NCBI GenBank assembly: GCA_963739615.1
Contig: CAVUBD010000004.1
Location: 248,001-312,000, forward strand
Length of the DNA stretch: 64,000 nt
Direction of reading: 5' to 3'
DNA from: Palsa-504 sp963739615
GTDB taxonomy: Bacteria; Actinomycetota; Actinomycetes; Streptosporangiales; Streptosporangiaceae
Made by a program: the position numbers and the translations under genes
Shown here: positions 16,685-25,373 of the stretch, in pieces
How the letters are laid out: every line of letters begins with the position of its first letter
How positions within the stretch are numbered: position 1 is the first letter of the stretch
The notes under the pieces: generated by a model
Told to the model about the DNA's origin: nothing
Database searches by the model: none
The model's input: only the letters and a program-made list of their open reading frames with translations

Positions 16685-17675
16685 GGAGTTCCTCGGCACG
16701 GGGGCGGAGTACCGGCGGCAGCCAGGCGCAGGCGCCCACGTCATCTGACTGGCCGGCGCGGTTGCTGCCGTCTGGCCGCCGCCAGTGGCGGGGGCCGTCT
16801 AGCAGGAACTGGTAGCACCCGGTCGCGGGAAGCATCGGCGGGAGGTCGGCCTGGGCCGCCTGGCGGGCCGCGCTGGCCGCGATCCGCAGCCCGGCTCGGT
16901 CCAGGTCCCCGAAGTAGCGGACGTGCCGGGGCTGCGGGTCCAGCAGCGGGATACTCAGCACGCTCTGTTCGAAGGAGCCGCCGGTGCCCCAGGCGACGTG
17001 CAGGTTGGGCCGGGTCGCCTCGTCCAGGGCTCTCACGGCCGTGAGGAACGAGGTGTAGGTGGCCAGGTTCTCCGCGACGAGCAAAGTCACCGGACCGCTG
17101 CCCGGCACGTGCTGGGAGACGAACGGAAGCGGCGGGTCGTAGCAGGCCAGCAGGTCCAGGGTGAGCGCACCGGAGGTGAAGAGCCTGTTCTTCCGGTACC
17201 GGTCGAGCGCCTTCTCGTCGTCGAACAGCTCCGCCGAGCGCTCCTCGGCGGGCACCCGGACCGGTGCCAGATTGTCGCGTAGCCAGCCGGCGACGCGCTC
17301 CAGCAGCGCGTGCTCGTCGGGGCGGCTGACGATCCGGCCTGCCGCTTCCAGTGCGCTTGGCCACACGCGCGGCGCGGGCCTGACGGCCGGCCCCGGTGCC
17401 TCGCCGTCAACGCGCATTACCCAGACGGGAAGAGGCGGCTCGACGCTGGCGTCCCAGCCCGATCGCGAGGCCGCGGCCGGGAGCGTCACCACGGACGTGC
17501 CCGCGAGCTCGCCTAGCGCCCGGCGGAAGCGGGCACGAGCCGCCGGGTCTCCGACCAGGCTCAGGTCATGCTCTTGCGCGGCTGCAAGCAGCTCCGCCAC
17601 CACGATCCGCTTGTTCCGGGCGGCGGCAACCTGCAGGGCGAGGCGGGCGGCCAGCGGAGACAGCGGCCGGCTCAC
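16685..17675 (-). pseudogene. JetD-like (Wadjet, DUF3322/DUF2220 Toprim) protein, 3' end cut
   Basis: Start GTG 17675, which overlaps the TGA of the upstream reading frame by GTGA. N-terminal wHTH-like part RPLSPLAARLALQVAAARNKRIVVAELLAAAQ, then SGWDASVEPPLPVWV, as in JetD N-terminal domains. The C-terminal Toprim-like part has VTLLVAENLATYTSFL, an AWGTGGSFEQS turn, and RHVRYFGDLDRAGLRIAASA, matching the ENLTTF...YWGDLDxxG motifs of DUF2220. Homology ends at ELLAS near 16690; the frame then continues antisense to the PIN gene to a stop at 16521. JetD is the topoisomerase-VI-like nuclease that cleaves plasmids in Wadjet systems. Confidence 0.6.
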
Positions 17676-17815
17676 AATGCGCTGTCCCCCGCCGCTGCTG
17701 GACCGTCCCACCGGCGGTCTGCGTGCGCGACCCGGACTCCGGTGATCAGGCTCCCGTCCGTGCTGTCCGTGCTGTCCGTGGTGTCTGCGTCGGCGACGAT
17801 GTAGCGGCGACGCAG
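17672..17815 (-). pseudogene. 3' tail of the gene normally upstream of jetD (jetC or jetB?)
   Basis: In the frame ending at TGA 17674-17672 the minus strand encodes RRYIVADADTTDSTDSTDG, then SLITGVRVAHADRRWDGP. This is a coherent protein end translationally coupled (GTGA) to the JetD-like start. Its upstream part is missing: at about 17815 it is joined to a different reading frame. In Wadjet operons the gene before jetD is the SMC-like jetC, but 46 residues are too few to identify it. Confidence 0.45.
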
Positions 17816-18488
17816 AGTCGAAGGCGTTGCGCTGCAACTGGCGTTCCAGCACGAGCTCGGTGGCGACCTGCTCGTCCTCCACGTCGAAGTTCAGCCCGCC
17901 GATCAGCGCGTTAATCGCATCGGCGGTGGCTCGCAGTACGTTCTCGTCCCGCGCTGCGTCGTCGCGCTCCTCGAGCAGCGAAAACGGTACCTCCCGGCGC
18001 TGGTGCTGGCGCTCCGCGCTGGAGTAATCGCTGGTGAGGTACTGGAACTTCGCGTGGTGCGCCTGCCGGTTCAGCAGGAAGTCGATCACGAACCGCGCCA
18101 CGTCCGCGTGTTCCTCAGCCGTCCGGTCCGGGGCAGCCAGGGCCGCGAGCCCGGTGAGCGCGGACACGACGTCGGCGCGGGTCGCCTCCTCCTCGAAGCC
18201 CTGCCGGGACACCACAAGGTCAATAGCCGTGAGCGCAAGCGTAACGATGTCGTAGGCGCCATCAGCCCAGTCACGTCGCCGGGCGGCCTGCGCGGCCTCG
18301 ATAACTGGGCTGTACCGCAGGAATGCCGCCACCCGCGGCGGAAACGACGCCTCATACACGCTCAGGCCGCCAGGCCGCCCTCCGGGAAGAACCTCAAGGA
18401 CGGCCTCGGAGTTCTCCCCAGCCGAGCCTCCGCCCTCAGCCTCAGCCTCAGCCTCAGCCACAGCCACAGCCACAGCCACAGGCTCCAC
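17816..18488 (-). pseudogene. Kleisin-like (JetA?) N-terminal fragment
   Basis: GTG 18488 with AAGGAG upstream. After an Ala/Val/Glu repeat N-terminus come VYEASFPPRVAAFLRYSPVIEAAQAARRRDW, YDIVTLALTAIDLVV, DVARFVIDFLLNR, and REVPFSLLEERDD followed by ATADAINALIGGLNFDVEDEQ and ATELVLERQLQR. This helical pattern fits the N-terminal half of the first (kleisin-like) subunit of SMC/Wadjet-like operons, though I cannot name the exact family. It breaks off after NAFDSA near 17815, where the tail of another gene follows. It sits first in the collapsed JetD locus. Confidence 0.45.
18434..18481 (-). repeat. Hexanucleotide tandem repeat inside the JetA-like start
   Basis: Four CCTCAG units (18434-18457) followed by four CCACAG units (18458-18481) on the plus strand. 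On the coding strand they give alternating Ala-Glu and Ala-Val residues immediately after the start codon. Unit changes would keep the frame. Confidence 0.9.
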
Positions 18489-18693
18489 GTCGCTCCTTCA
18501 TATCAGCCAGTGACTGTGATGGTAAGGTCACCCACCGACATTCTGAGACCTCCTGCAATCATGTCGCAACATTGCGTACTGTTGCGCGAAGCTCGCTCTC
18601 CCTGCCTCGTCAAGCCGACCACAGCCGCCCCGTCCATCGGCATATCCTGCCGGGACCCACAGGAAGCCACCGCGCGGCCGGAACTATGCCAAT

Positions 18694-18727
18694 TGGTCTA
18701 TACCAATCATACGATTGGTATAGACCA
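18694..18727. promoter_or_regulatory. Paired TGGTCTATACCA-type operator (perfect 15-bp inverted repeat)
   Basis: TGGTCTATACCAATC, four bases, then its exact reverse complement. Each arm holds one copy of a TGGTCTATACCA motif, close to the TGGTCTAGACCA core of GntR/HutC-type (DasR dre) operators. The two motifs start 22 bp apart, as in the copy at 26049-26082. Confidence 0.55.
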
Positions 18728-18887
18728 TGAGGCCCCAGGTATCAGCACGGATTCAGCACGCGGTCCGGAAACGACGGGAAATAACCGGGAGGATTCGGAC
18801 AAACGGAACACGAGAAGGGGCCGCCCCACTCCCAAGCGGAACGGCCCGTCTTCCCAGGTCAACGATAGGTATATCCGCAGGCCAGGG

Positions 18888-18977
18888 CTACCTGACATCC
18901 AATCCCGTGACCGCGCGCCCGATGATCATCCGCTGGATTTCGCTGGTGCCCTCGAAGATGGTGAAGATCTTCGCGGC
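18888..18977 (-). pseudogene. 3' end of an acyl-CoA dehydrogenase gene
   Basis: The minus strand encodes AAKIFTIFEGTSEIQRMIIG, then RAVTGLDVR and a stop at 18888-18890. These are the canonical last residues of acyl-CoA dehydrogenases including the FEGTS catalytic Glu. Nothing of the gene remains beyond 18977. It is the undamaged counterpart of the frameshifted ending at 26241-26332. Confidence 0.85.
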
Positions 18978-19159
18978 AAGGGCAGAGGCACCGGCATACC
19001 CTGCAGCTAGGCTGACCTGCGCAAAGACCGACACGCAGGGCTTCCGATCGCCCGCTGCGCATGGGGGGTACCGCTGCCCTTTCTAGTGCCCCGCACGGGT
19101 TCCCGGCCGCAGAGGCCGCCGCCCGCTACGCATGCTGGCGATGCTTCCCTGGCCGACGG

Positions 19160-19165
19160 TATCCT
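19160..19165 (+). promoter_or_regulatory. -10 element (TATCCT) of a leaderless antitoxin transcript
   Basis: TATCCT ends 6 nt before ATG 19172, the same geometry as the antitoxin at 16185; no ribosome-binding site is seen. Confidence 0.5.
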
Positions 19166-19171
19166 GGGTTC

Positions 19172-19456
19172 ATGACGATGAGCCCGGATCATGTCGACTT
19201 GCATCGGATGGTGGACCGGCTCGATCCTGACCAAGTGCGCGCGCTGCGTGCCGTCGCACAGCAGTTGCTGCGCCCAGGCGTCAGGCACCCCGGCTCCGGC
19301 GAGCCCACGGCCCCGGAGCCGGAATCCCTGTTGGCCGACGAACCGGTGCGGGACTTCTCCTTCATTGGCCTGTTCAACGGTGCACCGGATCTCTCCGAGC
19401 GCTCCGAGGAGATCCTGCGCGAGGAGTTCGCGAAGCGCGCCGATGCTGATCGCTGA
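19172..19456 (+). CDS. Antitoxin of a second PIN-type pair (toxin broken)
   Basis: 94 residues from ATG 19172 (MTMSPDHVDLHRMVDRLDPDQ). The C-terminal VRDFSFIGLFNGAPDLSERSEEILREEF is nearly the same as the tail of the antitoxin at 16185, so the two are paralogous. The N-terminal helix LHRMVDRLDPDQVRALRAVAQQLL is longer. The stop overlaps the PIN start at 19443, as expected for translational coupling. Complete and probably expressed from a leaderless promoter. Confidence 0.7.
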   Translation: MTMSPDHVDLHRMVDRLDPDQVRALRAVAQQLLRPGVRHPGSGEPTAPEPESLLADEPVRDFSFIGLFNGAPDLSERSEEILREEFAKRADADR

Positions 19457-19531
19457 CACCGGCCCGCCGGTGGCGATGCTCAACTCCAAGGACCGGCACC
19501 ACGAGGCCTGCACCGCGCTGTTGCGGCAGGT
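19443..19531 (+). pseudogene. PIN-domain toxin, N-terminal 30 residues only
   Basis: ATG 19443 (overlaps the antitoxin end by 14 bp). MLIADTGPPVAMLNSKDRHH and EACTALLRQ carry the first PIN Asp (ADTG) and helix 1. After about 19531 the DNA no longer encodes a PIN domain and soon becomes antisense to the neighbouring pRiA4b ORF-3-like gene. No RNase activity is possible. Confidence 0.72.
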
Positions 19532-19561
19532 CCCCTTTTCGGGTCAGCGGCAGCAGGATCA

Positions 19562-20596
19562 TCAGGTTGGTTCCGCGAGTTCGCTGAGAGCGCCAAGGGC
19601 AGTGGGGGTGAATGGCATGACCGGTCCGGCGGCTGCGACCGCCTCGTTGTGCGCCCAGATGCCGCCGCTATCTTCTTCCGGTGCCCAGCCGCGACCGCCG
19701 GTGCAGCGCGGGTAGGCCACGCCTGGCAGGGCCGGGGTGATCTTCTCCACCACGATGTCGTGCCGCCAGTCGTCGCCGAAGTCATAGACGTAGACGATCT
19801 TCGCCTTCTCCTCCGCAGCGACCTGGGCAAGCGACACGGCAGACTCGTCGCCTACCTCTTCAAAGCCCCAGTCTCCGTCGTCGTCCGGCCTGCCGAACGA
19901 CCCGCAGGCAGTCTCGAACTGGTGCAGGTGGTAGCCGTGCCAGGCGAACGCGATCTGCAGCACCTCGTGGACCATGTCCAGGGTCAGCTCGCTGGGCAGC
20001 TCGAGACGCCGCCACACCGGCGGCCTCGCCCCGTGCAGGCTCGCCTTCACCGTGTGGACGGTCGTCGCCGCGGACTTCTTCAGCCGGGGCAGCTTCTGCC
20101 GGGGCACCCGCCTGCCCCCGACGTACACCTCGTCGGGAATACTGAAATCCTCGGCCGGACCGCTCATGGCGAGCGCGAGGACATCGGCCTCTGTCATGCC
20201 GAACTGTTCCATAAGGGCGGCGACCGGCGGCGGCAGTGGCTTGCTCGGCAGGACCCCCACTATCTCAGTCCCGGCGCCCGCCGTCTCCGGAACGATGTCT
20301 TGCCCCGGTTCGGGTGACGCGTTGTCGCCGCCCCCGGCGAAGATGCCCGCGCAGGTCCGCCAGGCATCGCCGTCTCCATCGCTGATGATGAGGCCCGCCT
20401 CCTCCAGCCGCCGCAGGGCCCGCCCGGACGCGGCCTGGCTCAGCCCCGTCCGGGCGGCCGCGCCCTTCGCGGTGAGGTGGGCGATGCCGCCGTAGTCGTA
20501 ACCCATCTTGTGGGCTTCCACGCCGCGATCCGAGCAGAGCACCACTGCCGCGAAGGCGACCAGGCAGTCCCGGTCGGCGAGCACGGAGAAGTCCAT
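19562..20596 (-). CDS. wHTH protein with plasmid pRiA4b ORF-3-like domain
   Basis: 344 residues from ATG 20596, which overlaps the stop of the upstream frame (TGATG), implying translational coupling. The N-terminal ~120 residues have a winged-helix segment, LTAKGAAARTGLSQAASGRALRRLEEAGLI. The C-terminal ~190 residues match the pRiA4b ORF-3/IS1096 TnpR-like family: TVHTVKASLHGARPPVWRRLELP, LQIAFAWHGYHLHQFE, VYVYDFGDDWRHDIVVE, YPRCTGGRGWAPEEDSGG. That family is of unknown function and associated with mobile DNA. The gene's end lies 30 bp from the truncated PIN gene. Confidence 0.8.
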   Translation of the reverse strand: MDFSVLADRDCLVAFAAVVLCSDRGVEAHKMGYDYGGIAHLTAKGAAARTGLSQAASGRALRRLEEAGLIISDGDGDAWRTCAGIFAGGGDNASPEPGQDIVPETAGAGTEIVGVLPSKPLPPPVAALMEQFGMTEADVLALAMSGPAEDFSIPDEVYVGGRRVPRQKLPRLKKSAATTVHTVKASLHGARPPVWRRLELPSELTLDMVHEVLQIAFAWHGYHLHQFETACGSFGRPDDDGDWGFEEVGDESAVSLAQVAAEEKAKIVYVYDFGDDWRHDIVVEKITPALPGVAYPRCTGGRGWAPEEDSGGIWAHNEAVAAAGPVMPFTPTALGALSELAEPT

Positions 20597-21803
20597 CACA
20601 GCTCCTTCCGGCGGAACGGGGCGCCGTCGCCGTCCTCGTCGCCAGGGCCGTGAACATCGGTGACCGGGTTCGCGGCCTCGGCACGGGCGGCTTCCAAGGC
20701 GGGCGCCGCCAGAGCGGCGGGCAGGCCCGTCCGGTCGGCGCACCACTGGACCCAGTCGGGCAGCAGCGCCACGACGGCGTTGCCTTCCTTGGGGAGATAA
20801 TCGTCGCGGACCAGGCGGCCGAGCATCTCGACGCGGTGCGGCGAGCAGGAGTACACCGTCTCCTCGGCCGGGTGCTCGCGCGGCCCCCACGCCTCCAGCA
20901 GGAACTCTGCCGTCTCGGCGGCTTGCTTCCGGAACTTGCCAGGCTTCGGGGCATCGGCGTGCTGGCCCGCGTACCAGTCCACGAAGGGAGCGGTGTCGAT
21001 CTCGGCTGCGAAGATCAGGTCCGCCTCTTGCCCATCGCCAGGCAGGGAGCCAAGGACCAGCTGGCCGCGGCGCCTGGACCGGAAGTACTCGCGGATCAGC
21101 TCCCGGTGCTCGCCGCCGGCGAGCATATCCCCGAGCAGGCCGGAGCGCGCCAACGGCCCCAGCAGCCAGGCGGCCAGCTCGCCAGGGCAGCGCGAGGGCC
21201 TGGCGTCGGCCGCGGTCATGCCGACCGCGTCGCGCCACTCCGTAAGGGCATCCTCCGCGGAGCCGAACGTCCCGGCGCCTACCACGGTGACCAGCCAGCA
21301 AGAGTCAACATCCCATGCGTACCAGTGATCGCCCTCCCCCGGAGCCTCGCCGCTGCTGAACGGGACGGCGAGGAGGAACCGGCTGCCGTAGGCGTCCCGG
21401 GCCACCAGGGCCTCGCCGGGCACCCAGTCATCCTCCTCGTCCGGAGCGGGGACGGCGGCGGCCGAAAGGCCTCCCCGGAGTTCAGCCTGGCGTAGAACTC
21501 GTCCCCGACTGCTGTGCAGGCCCGGGTCTCGATGTCCACGGGGCGTTCCGGCACCGGCGCGTCGAGGAAGCTCTTGATGACGCGGTCATAGGACTGCGCC
21601 CACCATGGCATGGCGGGCGCCCAGCCAGCGAGCCTGCGGGCCAGGTCGCCGAACGACCGCCGGTCCTCGATGCTGAGCTCCCGCGCCCAGGACGACGCGT
21701 CAGGCTTGCCCGTCTTCGTCGGGTTCCGGCTCGCCAGCTGCTGCTCACGACGCTGGGGATTGCCGCTGAGGCGCTTGCCTCCATCGCGCTTCTTGGGGGA
21801 CAT
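20596..21803 (-). pseudogene. Hypothetical protein, frameshifted
   Basis: ATG 21803: MSPKKRDGGKRLSGNPQRRE, then SFGDLARRLAGWAPAMPWWAQSYDRVIKSFL and DEFYARLNSGE. At about 21470 the sensible reading continues in another frame: LSAAAVPAPDEEDDWVPGEALVARDAYGSRFLLAVPF, through to APFRRKEL with TGA overlapping the next gene. One base gained or lost in the GGGGAGGCCTTTCGG run explains it. The intact product would be ~400 residues, basic at the N-terminus and acidic later. Family not recognised. It is coupled to the pRiA4b ORF-3-like gene. Confidence 0.65.
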
Positions 21804-21921
21804 GGCCGTGAGCGTAGCGGCTCCAGACATGCTCCAGAAGCCCATCCCCCGAGGATCGATGAGAACCGCCGGTCCGGCAGGGGAGAGAACGGCGGATGCT
21901 TGACACCCCGGCCCCGGCTAG

Positions 21922-23106
21922 CTAGATGACCATCTGGAGGCGGTGGGCGGGGGCGGTGTGGCGGCGGCCGGTTCCGGCGGTGCGGACGGCGGCGGCGAGG
22001 GCCTTGCGGGACCCGGCTAGGACGACGAGCTTCTTGGCGCGGGTAATGCCGGTGTACAGGAGGTTACGCTGCAGCATCATCCACGCGCTCGTCGTCAGCG
22101 GGATGACGACCGCCGGGTACTCCGAGCCCTGGGAGCGGTGGATGGTGACCGCGTAGGCGTGGGCCAGCTCGTCGAGCTCGTCGAAGTCGGCCTCCGTCAC
22201 GCCGTCGTCACCCGGGACCTTGTCGCAGACGGCCGGCTCCTCGACCGCCAGGTCCGGGACTTGTTCGGCGACCGCCTCCTGCGGGACGCCGAGGATCTTG
22301 ACGCCCTCGGCGACAAGCTCGCGGACCGGGAGGTAGCAGTGGCCATCGTCGGCGGCCTCGGACAGGGTGAAGGCGAGGCCCGCCCTGATCCGCTCCGGGC
22401 TGTCGCGCGATGCCGACCGACGCGGCGATCGTGTCGGCGGTCTTGAAGCCGATCCCCCAGATGTCGGCCGCCAGCCGGTATGGCTCCCGCTTGGCCGTCT
22501 CGACCGACTCGTCGCCGTACTTCTTGTAGATCTTCACCGCCAGGGACGTGGAGACGCCCACGCCCTGCAGGAAGACCATCACTTCCTTGATCGCCCGCTG
22601 CTCGGCCCACGCCGCCGTGATCCGCGCGCACCGCTTCGGCCCTAGGCCGGGCACCTCGATCAGCCGGGCGGGATCGTCGTCGATGACGTGCATGATATCG
22701 ACCCCGAAGTGGTCAACCATCCGCGTCGCCATCACCGGGCCGATGCCCTTGATCAGCCCGGATCCCAGGTAGCGGCGGATGCCCTGCTCGGTCGGGGGCA
22801 GCACGGTCGAATACGACCAGACCTCGAACTGGCGGCCGTACTTCGGGTGCGAGGACCACCGGCCTCGCAGCCGCAGCGACTCCCCCACCTGCGCGCCTAG
22901 CAACGGCCCCACCGCCGTCACCAGTTCCTTGCCCGCGCTCACCGGCCCGCGCCCCATGCCCCGATCCGGGCGACCCGGGCGATCGTGTACCCGGTCTCTG
23001 GGTTACAGAACGTGACGCGCTCCAGAACGCCGTCCAGGACGGCGACGTTCGGGACTGCTGGCCCTGCGCACCTGGGCGGGGATCGGGCGAGGGGTACAGC
23101 TCGCAT
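21922..23106 (-). pseudogene. recD2: RecD2-like helicase, two frameshifts and a helicase-core deletion
   Basis: The N-terminus from ATG 23106 includes VLERVTFCNPETGYTIARV. After a frameshift near 22957, VGPLLGAQVGESLRLRGRW, the HhH repeats (GIGPVMATRMVDHFG, PGLGPKRCARIT) and WGIGFKTADTIAASVGI are clear. A second frameshift near 22409 leads to RDSPERIRAGLAFTLSEAADDGHCYLPV. At ~22210-22230 this joins directly to AYAVTIHRSQGSEYPAVV and LLYTGITRAKKLVVL, the last helicase motifs. Walker A and B and roughly 350-400 residues are gone. RecD2 is an ATP-dependent 5'-3' helicase; this copy is dead. Confidence 0.85.
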
Positions 23107-23154
23107 TATGCCGCGCTGCCTCCGGGAACGCGCCCGGCACACTATCTTTCGGGG

Positions 23155-23700
23155 GTGCGTACCTGGTTCGAGATCGAGGAGACGGACGTCTACCTGACGG
23201 TCCGTGAGACGCTCCTGCGGCGGTGCGGGGCGTGGGCCGCGGCACGCGGCCTGGCGATGGCGCCGTCGCTGGCCGAGGCTCTGCTGGACTCGCGGCACTT
23301 CAGCCCGGACGGACGGCTGGGGTACTGGACCCCGGCCCAGGTGGAGCGGGCGCTGCTGCACTGGATCCCGGGGAAGGTCACGGCGCCCCCGGAGGACCTG
23401 CCGGGCGCGCCGGAGACGCTGCGGTCCCTGCTCCGCTACCTGGAGGCGACCGGGCTGCGCGACCCCCGGGGCGCCACCACCGCGGAGAACGAGGCGGCGA
23501 TTGACGCCGCGGCGGCGGAGTTCAGCGCCGCGATAGCCGACCCGGACCGGTACGGGCTGGCGAAGACCATGGCACTGGCGCCCGGCCTCGACAAGCCGGA
23601 GGCCATCGAGGCATTCCTGCAAGAAGGGCCCGGGACCCTGCCAGACGTCGATCCCGGGGCGGCCCGCGCGCGGGCCGCCCTGACCACGGCAGGGTCCTGA
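23155..23700 (+). CDS. Conserved hypothetical protein (181 aa)
   Basis: GTG/ATG-type start near 23155 (MRTWFEIEETDVYLTVRETL). Helical, acidic, with VERALLHWIPGKVTAPPEDLPGAPETLRSLLRYLEATGLRDPRGATTAENEAAIDAAAAEFSAAI and a C-terminal DVDPGAARARAALTTAGS. No catalytic motif or membrane segment. The next gene starts 31 nt later on the same strand, so the two are probably one operon. In relatives I recall such segments within longer proteins, so it may be a shortened version; not certain. Confidence 0.65.
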   Translation: MRTWFEIEETDVYLTVRETLLRRCGAWAAARGLAMAPSLAEALLDSRHFSPDGRLGYWTPAQVERALLHWIPGKVTAPPEDLPGAPETLRSLLRYLEATGLRDPRGATTAENEAAIDAAAAEFSAAIADPDRYGLAKTMALAPGLDKPEAIEAFLQEGPGTLPDVDPGAARARAALTTAGS

Positions 23701-23731
23701 AGCAGGCGACCTGGAGGAAGGCGAGTCTCGC

Positions 23732-24919
23732 GTGAGTGAGTACCAATACTACGAGTTCCGGGCGCTGGACCGGCGGCTGACCGGTGAGCAGCAGCGGCGG
23801 CTGCGGTCGCTGTCAAGCCGGGCGGAGATCTCGGCGACGCGGTTCACCAACGAGTACTCGTACGGGGACTTCCGCGGGGATCCCGGGCGGCTCCTGGAGG
23901 AGTACTTCGACGCCTACCTGTACGCGGCGAACTGGGGGACTCGGGAGCTGGCGTTCCGGCTGCCGCGGGCGCTGCTGGACGCGGATACGGCGCGGCTGTA
24001 CTGCGATGAGGAGCACCGGGCGTGGGTGACCGAGACCGCGGAGCACGTGATCGTCCGGTTCCGCTGGGACGACGACGAGGGCGACGACTGGATCGAGGGC
24101 CAGGGGCTGCTCGACCCGCTGCTCGACGCCCGCGGTGAGCTGGCCGCCGGAGACACGCGGCTGCTCTACCTCGGATGGCTGCTGAAGGTTCAGCTGGGCG
24201 GGCTCGACGAGGATGATGACGAGGGCCTGGAGGACGAGGGCCTGGAGGACGAGGTAGAGCCGCCGGTCCCGGCGGGGCTGAGGGAGCTGAGCGACTCGCT
24301 GGCCTCGGTCGCCGGGTTCCTGAAGATCGACAAAGACCTGATAGCGGTCGCGGCGGAGGCCAGCGGCCAGCTGGTGCCGGTCAGCGACGACGGGATCGCG
24401 GACTGGGTCACGGCGCTGCCGGCCAGTGAGAAGGACAAGTTCCTCACCATGGCCGCCGAAGGCGAGGGGGCGCAAGTGGAGGCGCTGCTGGTACAGCGGT
24501 TCCGGCGGGAGACCCGGCCAGCGGGCTCCGCGGCGGCCAGCGCGGGGCGAACCGCGGGCGAGCTGCTGGCGGGCGCGGAGGCCCGGCGGGCCGTGCGGAA
24601 GGAGGCCGAGGCCCGGGCGCGGGAGGAAGCACGGGCACGACGGGCGGCGGAGCAGGCCGCCGCCTACGAGCGCCACTTGGAGAAGCTCGCAGGGCTCAAG
24701 GATGAGGCATGGCAGCAGGTGGAGAAGCTGACCATGTTCTCCAAGCCGAAGGAATACGACCAGGCCACACAGCTCCTGAAAGACCTGCACATGATCGCGC
24801 GGCGGGAGGACGACATCGCGGCCTTCACGGCGCGGGTACGCGAGCTGCGCACGCGGTACGCGAAGCGGCCGTCGCTGATGGAACGGTTCGACAAGGCAGG
24901 ACTGCCACGACTGGAATAG
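23732..24919 (+). CDS. Conserved hypothetical protein with coiled coil (395 aa)
   Basis: GTG 23732 with GGAGGAAGG upstream. The N-terminal ~160 residues are a globular domain beginning YQYYEFRALDRRLT, with RFTNEYSYGDFRGDP and an acidic run (DEDDDEGLEDEGLEDE) after ~150. The C-terminal half is helical: ARRAVRKEAEARAREEARARRAAEQAAAYERHLEKLA is a strong coiled coil, then a WQQVEKLTMFSKPKEYDQAT segment. I know this architecture only as actinobacterial hypothetical proteins. Probably co-transcribed with the 181-aa gene in front. Confidence 0.75.
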   Translation: MSEYQYYEFRALDRRLTGEQQRRLRSLSSRAEISATRFTNEYSYGDFRGDPGRLLEEYFDAYLYAANWGTRELAFRLPRALLDADTARLYCDEEHRAWVTETAEHVIVRFRWDDDEGDDWIEGQGLLDPLLDARGELAAGDTRLLYLGWLLKVQLGGLDEDDDEGLEDEGLEDEVEPPVPAGLRELSDSLASVAGFLKIDKDLIAVAAEASGQLVPVSDDGIADWVTALPASEKDKFLTMAAEGEGAQVEALLVQRFRRETRPAGSAAASAGRTAGELLAGAEARRAVRKEAEARAREEARARRAAEQAAAYERHLEKLAGLKDEAWQQVEKLTMFSKPKEYDQATQLLKDLHMIARREDDIAAFTARVRELRTRYAKRPSLMERFDKAGLPRLE

Positions 24920-25154
24920 CCGACTAGTGTCAAATCGTCACCGCCATCATTGCAGCAGGTCGGAACTGCTGTCCCTAGCCTCGTCGTCTACCAGGCCGAG
25001 TGGGGAAGCCTGTCCGAGGAGGCCCTCGCCTTCCCCTGCTGCCGCCGGGTCCCACGCTCCTGGCGCAGGACACGACCAGGACCATGTTCATGAGGTATCG
25101 TTGGTATCTGAGATAGGCATTCGGGATATCGGAATCACCTCGGGAGGTACCGAG

Positions 25155-25373
25155 ATGACAATGGTGAAGACGCCGGTCGAGATTGACCAGGAGGCCCTGG
25201 CCTTGGCCGCCGAGGTTCTGGGGACGAAGACAAAGAAGGATACGGTCAACGCCGCCCTCCGTGAGGTAGGGCAGCGCCTGGACCGACTGCGCGCGCTGGC
25301 GCGCCTGCGCGAGATGGCCGACCAGGGAGACTTCGACGAGTTCGTCGGGAACAAGGCCGCCTACCGCCGATGA
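25155..25373 (+). CDS. vapB: VapB-family antitoxin
   Basis: 72 residues from ATG 25155, with GGGAGG at 25142-25147. MTMVKTPVEIDQEALALAAEVLGTKTKKDTVNAALREV is the ribbon-helix-helix DNA-binding part of VapB antitoxins; the C-terminus (LRALARLREMADQGDFDEF) should wrap the toxin. ATGA overlap with the toxin gene. Upstream, two GGTATC repeats 9 bp apart (about 25087-25101) and GATATC nearby could be the autoregulatory operator. Confidence 0.85.
   Translation: MTMVKTPVEIDQEALALAAEVLGTKTKKDTVNAALREVGQRLDRLRALARLREMADQGDFDEFVGNKAAYRR

Larger units (their letters stand above)
18685..18985. repeat. ~300-bp duplicated segment, copy A
   Basis: Related to 26041-26332 over its length. Both hold the paired GGTCTATACC-type sites, a very conserved block (AGGTATCAGCACGGATTCAG and GGTCCGGAAACGACGGGAA follow each other in both), and the last codons of an acyl-CoA dehydrogenase on the minus strand. 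This copy is at the end of a collapsed locus and has only the gene's 3' end. Confidence 0.85.

Noticed and set aside
18434..18481. Hexamer repeats considered as CRISPR-like array
   Set aside because: Units are 6 bp without spacers and lie inside a coding frame.
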